Positions 1 through 10,220 of a stretch of 64,000 nucleotides of DNA are shown piece after piece. Numbering within the stretch: the stretch's first letter is position 1; each line of letters begins with the position of its first letter. Source of the DNA: Henricia sp. BOLD:AAB3569. Taxonomy: Eukaryota; Echinodermata; Asteroidea; Spinulosida; Echinasteridae. The notes beneath the pieces are model-generated. The model had not been told where the DNA came from. It was given only the letters and a program-made list of their open reading frames with translations, and made no database searches. The stretch is taken from contig JBBELK010000992.1 in NCBI GenBank assembly GCA_037783545.1, forward strand, positions 744,001 to 808,000, read 5' to 3'. Made by a program: the position numbers and the translations under genes.

Positions 1-1062
1 ACCAGCTCGGCCACGGCACTTCCTGCAGTTTAATTCTAACAAAATCTAAGATGGCGGCCCACACCAGTGTCTTTGACAGTCTGGTACCATTTTGTAATTA
101 GCATGACTTGATTCCTTGTACCAAAAAAAATAGGTTCAGCCACAAAAATTATAATTCTGTATCACTTAAGTTCTGAAATACTACAAAAATCCCACCTGAA
201 AGACGCTATTTTTAAAAATCCAAGATGGCTGCCATACAGGCATTCGGACAAATGGAAACATATGTTTTCTGGTTTGTTATTTTTTGGAGTTTTCAAAAAT
301 GTATAGTTTATCTAATCTCCAAAAAAAGTGAGCGAAATTACACAACGACCCTGACTAATGTAGCCTAAATAGCTTAATGGCACTTTGAGAGGTTGCAGTT
401 CTGTACAGGTACAGAACTGGAGCATGGACCTAGATTGATCTCCCATAGCTTAACGAGAGTTGCCCAACTTTGGTTTATGTGTGTGAGGTAATGCTGAACA
501 CGCAAAGGTTAACATAATTTTGTCAACCAAACAAAGTGATCATTTTGTTATGGTTGAAAAATAGAAAAAGCGGGAAACAATATTTCTCTTTCCAATTGAT
601 AATGAATGACTATGACTGAGTCATACTTCAAGAAAGTGCACAGTCATCTAAATTATCTGGACTATTATGATAGAACGGTTAAATTGAAAATAGTGTTTCG
701 GACGTTACATTTTCCGTTAACAATCATACCCTCCATTTGACTCGATGGGACTACAATTTAATTATGTAATATCAGTGTCAAAATACACTTATTGGTTGCT
801 CCTTTTCATTATCTCATTTTCCGTAAACAATTTTGTAACGTCCGAAACAACATTAATTTTGAAGTATCATAAAAGATAGAAATGGCAAAAGCTATTGATG
901 ATTTTATTTTGGAAGAATCTCAAGGCAGCTTCCTATCGAAGCATAAATTAATCCAGTATATGATTACATTACTGTAATATCAGCAAAACAAATTTTCCGT
1001 TAACAGTTGTAACGTCCGAAACAAATGTAACGTCCGAAACAAAAAACACTATTTTCAGCTTA

Positions 1063-1733
1063 GGCCAAAAAAAGAAAGTCTCCGGTTTCTGGTATGGAGC
1101 TTGCCCCAAAAGTGGTGCGGCGATGCGGCTTTTTTTTTTTTTTTTCCTACTTTTTTCCCCTTCCAAACAGGTGTGTTTGGGCTACATAACATGTGACCCT
1201 GCTATGAGATGCACGAATAAGCCACTTTGTAATACATGTGTAATGAATGGACAACTGGGGGCATATAAAAAGAGCAAGAATGTTGGATTAATAGTGAAAA
1301 TATACATGGACATGTTGTGGCATCTAATGTTTGTTGAGAATAAATAAAAATGCCAAAGTATGATCTGTCTCTCATACTCTTTATTTCACAAGTCAAAATG
1401 GGAAACTTGTTGAGTTGAAACTGCAAACCGAATGTCATGCAATAGAAGGAATATTCCTATGGGGTGAAGAACAACGCCGTCTGCAAATGGTGCCCGACTA
1501 TTCTGTGCAAAATATATGGAAGCCCAGACAGGCCACATAAAGCCTATACTCGATGGTAACCCCATCTAAATACACGTTCAAATTGTGCAGCAGCAGAATT
1601 CTAGACGAACCAGTGAGTTTGGCAGTTTTGAGTCATCGTCTTACATTAAAAAAAAACTTTTTCATTTTGCCGACGCGCATGGCTAAGGCGACGCGCGCGC
1701 ATACCAGAAACCGGAGACTTTCTTTTTTTGGCC
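1063..1733. repeat. 34-bp perfect inverted repeat enclosing about 0.6 kb
   Basis: Positions 1063-1096 and 1700-1733 are perfect reverse complements over 34 bp (starting GGCCAAAAAAAGAAAG). The outer bases continue to match weakly (TTAGGCC against TAAGGCC). This is the structure of a short non-autonomous DNA element or foldback. The interior has no recognisable coding sequence, and no clear target duplication was found. Confidence 0.6.
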
Positions 1734-2330
1734 TTATACCTCAAAGTAGAGGGTATCTAAAGTGAATCAATCATCATGAGATAAAATGTTGACATAATGA
1801 AAACAATTCTGGATACAAATTTAGTCATTCATACCTAAAAATTTCTCTTTGCACAGGAATTATTTTTCGGACTTTACACAATCTTGTTAACACAAAATTT
1901 TCATTTTATTGCATTTATTTTCATTATATCAGTATTTTTGGGTCATTTTATTTTTTCATCAGGTCAAGAAAACAATACTCTCATTATTTTATTTCATTAT
2001 TTTATTAAATGTAAAAATAGCATGCATGATGCACAAATCCAATTTTACTACTGTCAATTAAACCTTTCATGAATAATAAACTGGTAACAATGAAGTGTTT
2101 AAGATTCTGTATCTATAGATGTATGGCATTGCTGGACTGTTTTAAAATAACCTTACATGTACTTTTAATAAAACAAAAAACAGTGTCAACTATTCCACTC
2201 AGCATATAATTAATACTTTCTGGGGTTATAGTTAGCATGTTTCGGACGTTACAGTATAGTGTTAACATACACTTTTTTATCATTGGACAAGTTCAAAAGA
2301 TGGGAAAATCTTTGTGGGTTGATTGGTTAA

Positions 2331-3333
2331 AGGGCCCCTTATTTATAATTTTTATCAATGAAATCTATGCTTTAAAACCACTCTACTCAGTTAAAGTCAT
2401 AAAAATCCTATTTGGAACTTGCTTTGGGGGTTAAAACAAAGGTTTTTAGTTTTTATGCTAATGAAATATGCATATTCATGACCAAGGTCACTATGTCACA
2501 AGAGGCAAAGACGGGAAAATCACATTCAACTGTGCACAAAAGATTCCACTTTTTCTCAATTTTCCTGAAACTTTTGTAATCCATGGCTGTTTGAGTTTGT
2601 TTTACATGTTGCCTGCTGTAAGCCATGACAAAACTGGGGGTAGAAACTGCAGCAATTTGCCACAAGTCCAACTTGAAGTCTTATGTTTTTTCTTAACTTT
2701 TTCCTTCTGTCTTCATTATGTGATACACTCAAAACAGCGCCCTCTGTCTGTGATTTATTGCAGTGAAATCTTCAAAGTTGAAAAAGGCCACCTTTTATTG
2801 ATTTTACATCCAAACGAACAATAGTATGTCTTGCTGAACAAGTAATCCGTCATTATGAAGCAAAGCTTAAGTGGTGTTCCCATTGGACTAATTTTGGTAA
2901 AACTCCCGTGGTTGTGCGGGAGAGTAACAAAATTTAGTCCAATGGGGACGCACGGAGAATTAGCATCCCTGTAAAGCTACCGCGACCATGATGTAAAACT
3001 TACAGGGTGAGAGAGGCCGCGGAAACTTTCCGCTCAGCCGCGGGAGTTTTACAGGGCCATCGAAAAGTCCAATGGGAACAGTTTCGCCCTGTAAAATGAA
3101 CACGACCCTGCAGTAAACTATGGGCCTCATGCACGGCAAAAGTTTACTGCAAGGTCGCAGTACATGTAGCTTTCCGCATGGGCACTGAAAACAATTGCAA
3201 ATGGGAACGCATGGGAAGATTACACGAAGGAATGTTACCGAAGGTCGCGGTAACTTCCCGCGAATCAGCGGAAAAGAAAGTCCAATGGGAACATGCCTTA
3301 TGGCACAAAGTTGTTTAGCATGTCACAGGCCCT
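2331..3333. mobile_element. TTAA-flanked non-autonomous element, copy 1 (interrupted)
   Basis: The element begins AGGGCCCCTTATTT directly after TTAA (2327-2330) and ends CACAGGCCCT at 3333. It is homologous over its length to 43174-43750, which has perfect TTAA on both sides. Here the right TTAA has decayed to TTTT. The element is interrupted by another element at 2870-3297; resuming at 3301 (GGCACAAAGTTG) restores the sequence of the second copy. The TTAA target suggests a piggyBac-like or Kolobok-like source, but no transposase is present. The 118-codon open frame inside is not conserved in the other copy. Confidence 0.7.
2870..3297. mobile_element. TTA-flanked TIR element (Harbinger-like MITE), nested
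   Basis: TTA at 2867-2869 and 3298-3300 flanks a 428-bp element whose ends read AGTGGTGTTCCCATTGGACT and, from the other side, GGCATGTTCCCATTGGACTT. The uninterrupted paralogue near 43.72 kb reads straight across the site, which confirms the insertion and the 3-bp duplication. The interior is rich in CGCGG and CTTTCCGC words. A related copy in the opposite orientation lies at 32146-32796. TTA duplications are typical of PIF/Harbinger elements; the family assignment is inference. Confidence 0.75.
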
Positions 3334-4146
3334 TTTGCCTTAGTGCCTAGCATGCAGGAGGTTGTGGGTTTCAGTCCTGCCCAAGCAAGCTTTTATAATA
3401 GTGTTTCGGGATGCCATGAGTACTACATGTAGTAAAGCTACGCCAGGCATGTGTCAAAACAAGCCCTAATTAACATTGGTTCTCCCCAATGCAAGCCAAA
3501 TCACCTTCCCTCATCATATTCTCAAAAATATTTAATAAATCATCTGGATATAAACCATTTGTTTGCTGCAAAATTTATAAAATTCTTTTCATTCACCGAC
3601 ATACATGTAGTTTACGGTATGTATTGCATAATGGCGAAATGATACCCAAACACTCGCTGGTTCATCCCAAGATGAAATACTCAAAGATAACATGTTTCAG
3701 CTTTGTTAATGCATTTTGACAATTTACAATGTTTAGTCAAATGCGAGCTCATTGCCTGTCAATTTAAAAAAAATAAAAAGTGACATTTTGAGTGAAACAC
3801 TTACTACATGTACGTGTACATTGTGCAATGTACATACATCTATCTGTTTTTAATTATCTGGTTTGCAAAATGCCTGCATAAAAATTCCTTAAAGCCATTG
3901 TTATAAGTGGATTCAGAGCTTGATTTGATATAATTGAAAGATCAGTTTGAAGTTGATCCATATTTTGTCAAATCTGTTGTACTGGGAGATGTGCACTGTG
4001 AAGATTCTACACCTTGTCAAATTCTCCTTTATTAATTTTGCACCTTTAGACATCTCTCCAAGACAAAAGTGGCTGCAGTATTTACCGTACTCCCCTCACT
4101 ACCGGTACATACATTTCTAAGAAAGCTCTATGCCTGGTACAGATCT

Positions 4147-4240
4147 GGGTCTTTCTATAAATTAGGGGTCCAAAAGTGTGACATTTGGTGTCCCCCGTTA
4201 CACCAAAGACATTGTTAACATAGTGTAACGTCCGAAACAT
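4147..4240 (+). mobile_element. One end of a GGGT-type element
   Basis: The sequence starts GGGTCTTTCTATAAATTAGG and continues with GTGACATTTGGTGTCCCCCG, both matching the left part of the complete element at 24752-24985. It runs into a copy of the TGTAACGTCCGAAACA word at 4224. I could not find the matching right end, so the element is probably truncated or diverged. Confidence 0.45.
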
Positions 4241-5532
4241 AGGGTTTAAATTATAAAAATTATAAGCCAATGTACTTTTCCCAATAATTTTCACATAACT
4301 GTTTTGTATTACCCATTGTACACATGCAGCAGGTCTGATAAAAAAACACGTCAAAAATTTGCATAAATAATCTTTGAACCATGCTATTAACATTAATTGC
4401 TAAAGCAATTGGCAAAACCCGAGTTCAATATCACAACTGTAAGTTATGTAACGGTTTTTACTCAAATGAAAAAATGTTGTTTCATTCATGAATGTTTCAC
4501 ATGTTTAGATTTAGAATTAAGCTCAGACCTTTACATTTCTCATAAATTCAATTATTCTTCTTGACAAAACTACTAGTTTAAAGTGTGTTTTCATTTTTTG
4601 CCCTCTTAATTGGTTGACACATTTGGGCTATGTTAAAAAATCCCAGAGCCTTATACAAATCTAGTCAAACATTTGGAGCTTTTCCTCAAGGCACTATAAC
4701 CATGCTGGTTTTCAAGCTTCTTTAAATTGTTGCAATTCTACAAATTGACTGGACTCCCCCAGAGACATTCAACCAAACAGCCATAACGTACGTACGTGTT
4801 TCAGCTTAAGCTATAGCTATTAAGACAGTCTCTAAAGACACTTGTGGAAATCGTAAATCATCTCCCCAACTCAAAACAAGTTCTAGTTTCCTTTAGGGAA
4901 ATGTCACAAGTTAGCACTTCATTCTTGGCCTAAAGGCAATTCCACGAAATTTGTACATAATCTTAAATTGTGGGATTAATTTTTTGAGTAGAAAATGGTT
5001 TTTGATGACAGCATATGTACCGGGTATCAAGCTTCTCCAAAAGCTTTTTTGTTATTGAGTCTTAACAAATACACTACAATTCACTTGGGAAATGTTTCCA
5101 ATTCCATGTGGACATAGACCAACTGTACTGCAAATAAGTGTAAAGTATAATGTATTGATTTTTCAATAAAGTTTGGAAGTACTTTTCACATAAGACACAG
5201 CACATAAAGCATATACCGGTATACATGTACATGTAACACAGAAATACAGTAAGGCACTTTATTTCAGTTGTCTTTTTTTGAGGAAATATCAACTTCACAA
5301 ACAATGGCAATTGGCCGCATTGTTCAAAAGTTTGTTTTGGTGTATTGGCATAGGAATACACGGACAACTTGTAAGCAAAAATGACTTTTTTGTCTAGTTT
5401 TCGTACCAAATAATGGTGCCTGTGATATACTACAAGGCGTCGCTGCAATTGTCTTGTGAAGTTTGAATCCCCTTTTCAGTGGGTCATAAATTATTGTCCT
5501 TTGTATAACAGTGATGTACAAGTTACACTTTA

Positions 5533-6066
5533 AGCCTCGGTCACAAATGGCCTGCAGTGTATTGGCGGCGGCCGTAAGTCCCCAAAATTGCCATAACCGT
5601 GTGGTGGCCGCACGGTACAATATGCTAACCGTGAGGCGATCTCAAGGTTTTTTGCTCGCCGCAGGGGCTTACGATTTTTATAACTTGACATTCAACTTTT
5701 TTTCGGAAATCACCAGGCTGTAGGCCTTAACCCCGCCGCATGTATCACCGCATGTATCAAAGGACGCCGCACGGACCTTGCAGCGGCCTCGCGGCGTCCT
5801 TGCGGCGTCCTTGCGGCGGCCGCAACAGCCGTGCGGGTGCCTTGCGATTGCCTTGCGGTCACTGTGAGGGCTCCTCGCAGTTTCTTAACTGGTGCCTTGC
5901 GATCTCACCGATTTTGATTTCATGACTTTTACGATTGCCGTGCGGACCTCGTAACATTGGTGAACACTGCTTCCGCAGCCCGCAAAGCTGTACGATTTGT
6001 AAAATCCCATCTACAAACCGCAGACCGCAGAACCGTGCGGCGGCAGCATTATATGTGACCGAGGCT
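5533..6066. mobile_element. TTA-flanked TIR element with GC-rich interior
   Basis: TTA at 5530-5532 and 6067-6069 flanks a 534-bp element with terminal inverted repeats AGCCTCGGTCACA / TGTGACCGAGGCT. The interior is GC-rich against an AT-rich background and repeats words such as CTTGCGGCG and GTGCGG many times on both strands. No coding capacity is evident. The size, the TIR and the 3-bp TTA duplication fit a Harbinger-type MITE. The right TTA lies 116 bp before the ALDH7A1 exon at 6185. Confidence 0.75.
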
Positions 6067-6184
6067 TTAGCACAATAATGGCGTTTGTTTTTTGGGTGTA
6101 CTTTTTCTTAAAGGAGAATTGCTTCTCTTGCTGAAACGTGGCACAGAATGTCACCTCTGTGATATTTATTGTCTGTTTTATTAG

Positions 6185-6269
6185 ATTCTACATGAAAAGG
6201 TGTATGACGAAGTTCTGGAGAAACTAAAAAAGGCCTACAGCCAGGTCAGGATTGGGAACCCCTTGGAAG
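6185..6269 (+). CDS. ALDH7A1: ALDH7A1 exon (helix after the catalytic segment)
   Basis: This exon encodes ILHEKVYDEVLEKLKKAYSQ followed by VRIGNPLE, clearly homologous to the antiquitin segment that follows the catalytic-cysteine region. ALDH7A1 is the NAD-dependent alpha-aminoadipic semialdehyde dehydrogenase of lysine breakdown and acts in mitochondria and cytosol. The acceptor is TTTTATTAG before 6185 and the donor is GTATTT at 6270. The exon starts in phase 0 and ends with one base of a split codon (G), which the next exon completes as GAG. Length is 85 bp. Homology and in-phase joining to four further exons make this call firm; exact splice sites are inferred from sequence. Confidence 0.93.
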
Positions 6270-7281
6270 GTATTTCTGTGCTGAGTTAATTGTTTGTTGC
6301 AATGATACAATCAGTTTTTCCTTTCAAAGTTTGTCAATATTTTTGGTAGGGGTAATATCAAGATAACGTCATCCAGTCAAAAGATTAATTGTTCCTCGCT
6401 GTGCATACATAGCAACCAATGACTTTTCATCGGCGTGCTCAATCTGTGCGCCGGTCTTGTGACCATCACAATGTATTCACTTCTAAGTGAATGAAGTTGG
6501 GAACAAGTTCCCAGATGTCCACCAGGGTTTAATTCATCTAGTGTTTCCAAAACTGCCTATCCTACTTATTAGGTGCAGTTAAAAGGTACCCGTCCTATGA
6601 CTGGCAAAAATTGAAAGGTGCACAAATGCATAAAGCGGTTACGGACACCAGGCAAGTTGGAAATCGTGACACATGTGATGTGGTCCTGTTGTGACGTACA
6701 TGTAGGGCACACGTACGTACTGTGTGTATACAACATGTACAGAAGTCGTAACTCGTGAGCGTACCCTGGCCGGCCGGCTGGTCGCATGGTCACGTCGGTC
6801 GGCCTGCCGCACAAATTACGAGGTACTTTTGTGTTTTCATTCTAAACAAAAATGCAATTTATTAGTCGCTCAAGCATGTATACATTTAAAACCAAAAATC
6901 CACCTGTCATTTTTAATGTCCAGTTGACAAAATTCTACCCGTCATGTTTTATTGTCAATTTCTCAAAGTGCCCGTCTAAAATCACACATTGCCCTTCCAA
7001 AAGACGGGTGGAAGGGTGGCTAGATGAAACACTCTGTTCACCCCTTCCCATCAGGCTAATTTTGAAGTCTTTAATTTTTAATGGAGTGCCACAATTTTAA
7101 ATTTTTAACAAAGGGGTGGTTGTGGATGTAACTGGGATACTACATACAGCAGTTTACCCTCTTTGAGTCCGACTCCAAATTTTGTTTTGTGTTGAACTTT
7201 TAAAAAGGACAGTTTACAGACTATACAACTTTTTTCTGATTTGATTTTGAAGAATTATAACTTGAATTTCTGCGTACATGT

Positions 7282-7472
7282 CGGGGGCGGATCAAGGAAT
7301 TTTTTCAGGAGGGGGTTTTGCCACCAGGGAGGGGTTTTGCCCGTCAGATTTTTTATGTCAGCTCGTTTCGGACAGGCGGACACACACAAAATGCATTACA
7401 TTATATTTTTTTGGTGACCCCCCCTCCCCCCCCCCCCCCTCCCCCCCGACCCCCCCTCTGGATCCGCGCCTG
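7282..7472. mobile_element. Small TIR element with long C tract (hAT-like)
   Basis: The ends read GGGGGCGGATCAAGGA and, inverted, CAGGCGCGGATCCAGAGG, a pattern common to small hAT-derived elements. The interior contains a run of nearly unbroken C (about 7416-7456). A clean 8-bp target duplication could not be established because both flanks are ACATGT-like. Assignment rests on the ends only. Confidence 0.45.
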
Positions 7473-7489
7473 CATGTAGTTCAAAAAAA

Positions 7490-8165
7490 TCTGAACACCA
7501 CCAAGTGTCATCAAACCTGCATTTGCACTACAAGTACATTCCATTTCGTCGACATCAGCTCGTGAATTTTGTTACAAGTAATTAAGGTTTTAAATTTCTC
7601 TTAATCTACAGCTGAAAATTGCTTGCCAGATGCTTTTTGCTCAACTGCATGCGTGACCAGTCCTTCCAAACTACTTTGAATATAGGGAGCGTACTTATTA
7701 CAATTCTGCTTCGCTGGTCATTATTAACCCTTAATATAACACGCTGTCGGTGACTAGACTCGCCAGGAAATGCAATAGTGTAGTGAAATTGTAGCATGTT
7801 ACTTAAAGGAGCGTGGCCAGATTTTCTGGAAACTTGATCTAGATCTAACTTAACAATCGTATAAAATACATCGCAAAAATAATATTCATAACAAGAAAAC
7901 AAAAAAAAATACAAAATAATAAGGTGAACATTTGAGAGTAAGTTAATGTCTTGATCGCAAGTAGTGACACAAATCAAAATCGCGCTGTTTCGCTTTACAT
8001 GTATACATGTATGTAGTATCGGAATTTCTCTGAACACCACCAATTCAAGTGTCACACCTGCATTTGCACTACATGTACATTCCATTTCGTCGACATCAGC
8101 TTGTGGATTTTGTTACAAGTAATTCAGGTTTTAAATTTCTCTTCAACAGCTGAAAATTTGTGAGT
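7490..8165. repeat. Repeat block flanked by 120-bp direct repeats, copy 1
   Basis: A central segment (about 7615-8010) is almost identical to 11240-11640. In this copy it is bracketed by two similar stretches, 7490-7614 and 8026-8160, both running from CTGAACACCACCAA through CATTTCGTCGACATCAGC to CAGCTGAAAATT. The copy at 11.2 kb lacks this bracket. A minus-strand open frame (up to 159 codons) covers the block, and the shared part is also open in the other copy, but I recognise no domain in it. Confidence 0.65.
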
Positions 8166-8310
8166 ACTATTGATTCAATGAGTTTACTGTAGATACCTAT
8201 CAGTCAATCTAATATGTCATGCCATTAAAGCAAATCTTCATCTGCAGTACAAATACTGCACTTTTCATTTACTGTGATGTGGTTTATAACTGACTGATAG
8301 TGATACATGT

Positions 8311-8904
8311 GGGTATTTCCATAAGAAAAGGAGCCAAAGTGTGACATTTTTATGCATTTGTAAAAATGGCCTTTGCAAGTTAACAAAAATGTTTAAAGAA
8401 ATTTCTGTGCAATTTCTGAATAATGTAGAATATTTAGAATAATTTACAAACAGTTAGACATGTCTTGGTATCATAGTCTTCAAAATATTCAAGAATGTTG
8501 TTTCGCGACGTAAGGGGGGACTCCAAGGCATTTTCCAACTCTTGCGACTACATTTCAAGTCTTTTTGACCAGTTTCGTTCTGGAAAAGGTAGTTGCTGAT
8601 TTTACCCAGCTGTAGAACCTGGACTTTATTGATTCAAATTACAGTATGAGCGAAATTTGTTACATTTTGAGCGAAAGGTTAAAAATGTCACACTTGCATT
8701 TACAAGATCGCACTAGTTTATTGAATCGTTCTCGTTATGTTTTGGGTAGTATCAACAGATAAAGGTGGTGTTCGATTCATGAGGTCATATATTCTTTATA
8801 TGCCGAGGGTAATCATTCTCTGAAGTCCGGTAATTATAAAAAATCAACTCTAGAAGTGTCACGACGTAAGGGGGACACTGTGTCCCGTTTTCATGGAATG
8901 ACCC
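8311..8904. mobile_element. GGGT/ACCC element with ATGT duplication
   Basis: The element starts GGGTATTTCCATAAGAAAAG and ends CATGGAATGACCC, with ATGT at 8307-8310 and 8905-8908. It is about 594 bp and very similar over its whole length to 26328-26915. The interior includes GTGACATTTTTATGC and, near the right end, CACGACGTAAGGGGGACACT, phrases that recur in other GGGT elements here. No coding sequence is seen. The flanks contain ACATGT words, which weakens the duplication call slightly. Confidence 0.7.
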
Positions 8905-8995
8905 ATGTACATGTACACGTACATGTATCAAATGTTACAGGCAGATTGAATTTAGGTTTCATCAAGCCTTGTGCTTTTTTTCTATCTGTTATCAG

Positions 8996-9102
8996 AGACA
9001 ACCTTGTACGGTCCCATGCACTCTCAACAGGGAGTGCAGGTTTATCAGAATGCCATCAAGAGTGCCGTAGCCCAGGGCGGCAAAATCGAGGTTGGAGGAA
9101 AA
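8996..9102 (+). CDS. ALDH7A1: ALDH7A1 exon (LYGPMHSQQ segment)
   Basis: This exon completes the split GAG codon and encodes TTLYGPMHSQQGVQVYQNAI, then KSAVAQGGKIEVGGK. Antiquitins have the same NxLYGPLHT...GG..YGGK arrangement, and the number of residues between NP and LYG equals that of the vertebrate protein. The acceptor is TCTGTTATCAG and the donor is GTGAGT at 9103; length is 107 bp, ending in phase 0. An open frame beginning upstream at 8856 runs through the exon, but its first part belongs to the intron. Confidence 0.94.
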
Positions 9103-9343
9103 GTGAGTTAATTCCAATATGAACTGTCATTGGTTATTAGTCCAAACATAATCTCATCACTTGTATGCATTTTTAAAAGCTCTAATTGCTTTTAACTCTG
9201 TAGATTAAATTTTTTTCCGGCCAAGTGCCACAACATCTCACGTGTGGTCTAGTGGAGAGGATGCGTGGTCTAGTCAGTACACAGCCGTGCATTATGATCT
9301 ACAAGATGTGGAACTATACGAGCCTCACTTGTGCCAACAAGTA

Positions 9344-9942
9344 CACTACCCATCAAAACTTTGGAAACACCTTGAAAGTTTCAGTTTTTTGAAAAGAAAA
9401 CGTATAATTTTGTGAAAGCAAATGTAGGTGTATTCTAACAAAAAGCAATATGCACATGTTAATTTTAGTGCCATCTTCGGCCTTAGCAGTGGGCTTTATT
9501 AACAAATTGGAGAGCATGCAAAAAGAAACGGCGAAAGTTGATGTTCATCAAATAAGCCACCCTTAGCAGCTACATGTATGACAGTACAATGTACATTGTA
9601 CACACAATCTCTGCATCCTGATTGTCGGTTTTTCTAAACATTCAGTGGAAATACGCCTCCTTTAAAATTCTCCAGAGGTTTTCTTGGCTGGTTGGGCATT
9701 TCTTTCTGACCTTATGATCCAACTTCTCCCGGAGCAGCTCATCAATGGGATTAAGCTCAGGTGACTGGACAGGCCATTCCATGAGGGACAGCACTCCAGA
9801 TGTCTGCTTTCTCTCCAGATACCCTTTACACCTCCGTTTGCTTTAATAGCTTGGTTTATTATGAATAAACAAAATAATACATGTACTTCCTTCTCAAAAA
9901 CCTAAAACCTTCAAGGCGTTTCAAAAGTTTTGATGGGTAGTG
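9344..9942 (-). mobile_element. Internally deleted Tc1/mariner-like element
   Basis: TA dinucleotides at 9342-9343 and 9943-9944 flank inverted ends CACTACCCATCAAAACTTTG / GTTTTGATGGGTAGTG. At 599 bp it is far shorter than a complete Tc1-like element of about 1.6 kb. The minus strand keeps the 3' end of a transposase gene (about 9663-9835), so the deletion removed the 5' two thirds. Confidence 0.85.
9663..9835 (-). pseudogene. Tc1-like transposase C-terminal remnant
   Basis: Read on the minus strand, the segment encodes MEWPVQSPELNPIDELLREK followed by LDHKVRKKCPTSQENLWRIL. The SPELNPID box is the third catalytic block of the Tc1/mariner DDE/D transposase; the acidic residue is Asp. The two upstream catalytic Asp residues and the DNA-binding domain are absent, so it cannot act as a transposase. 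Confidence 0.8.
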
Positions 9943-10220
9943 TAACAAGAGTGACCACTTGGCCTGACTAACCTTGTCTGACTAGACAAACTACCGTACA
10001 CCTCGTTCACAATAGGGAAATCGCTTCATTCGACAAAGATTACCTAACTGTTGCTAGTTAAAGCTCCGATACATGATTTTCAGTTAAACCACAGTTTTAC
10101 TCCATAAGTTGACGAGGAGGAGGAGGGGGAGAGGGAGGGGGAGGGGTGTGGGAGAGTGTTGATAGAAATGGTAACAAACACCACTTTCTTTTTTTATCAA
10201 CATTATTCTTTTTAGTAATA

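Larger units (their letters stand above)
694..4239. repeat. Six exact copies of TGTAACGTCCGAAACA
   Basis: The 16-mer TGTAACGTCCGAAACA occurs exactly at 834-849, 1009-1024, 1026-1041 and 4224-4239. Its reverse complement occurs at 694-709 and 2238-2253. Most copies lie close to GTTAAC or TTCCGTTAAC. The copies at 694 and 834 face each other like the ends of a foldback element of about 155 bp. The copy at 4224 lies inside a sequence that begins like a GGGT element. I read the word as a conserved terminal or protein-binding block of one transposon family, but no complete parent copy is visible. Confidence 0.7.
1..6184. other. Upstream intron sequence of the ALDH7A1 gene
   Basis: No host exon was found here. 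The exon preceding 6185 should encode the catalytic-cysteine segment of the dehydrogenase, and I see no such stretch, so it lies before the window. Recognised content: the 16-mer cluster (694-4239), an inverted repeat (1063-1733), the TTAA element (2331-3333) with its nested TTA element, one end of a GGGT element (4147) and a TTA element (5533-6066). I see nothing interpretable in 1-690, 1740-2230, 3340-4140 and 4245-5525; these are AT-rich with short non-conserved reading frames. Confidence 0.6.
6270..8995. other. ALDH7A1 intron, about 2.7 kb
   Basis: The intron starts GTATTT and ends TCTGTTATCAG. It holds a small hAT-like element (7282-7472), a 0.4-kb repeat between 120-bp direct repeats (7490-8165) and a GGGT element (8311-8904), whose ATGT duplication ends 87 bp before the next exon. 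6270-7280 shows nothing I can identify apart from a short GACGGGT-type inverted repeat near 6.97-7.01 kb. Confidence 0.8.

Noticed and set aside
7606-8085. 159-codon minus-strand open frame, partly conserved at 11194-11541
   Set aside because: Conservation between the two is explained by recent duplication of the DNA; no known domain, start context or splice structure supports a gene.
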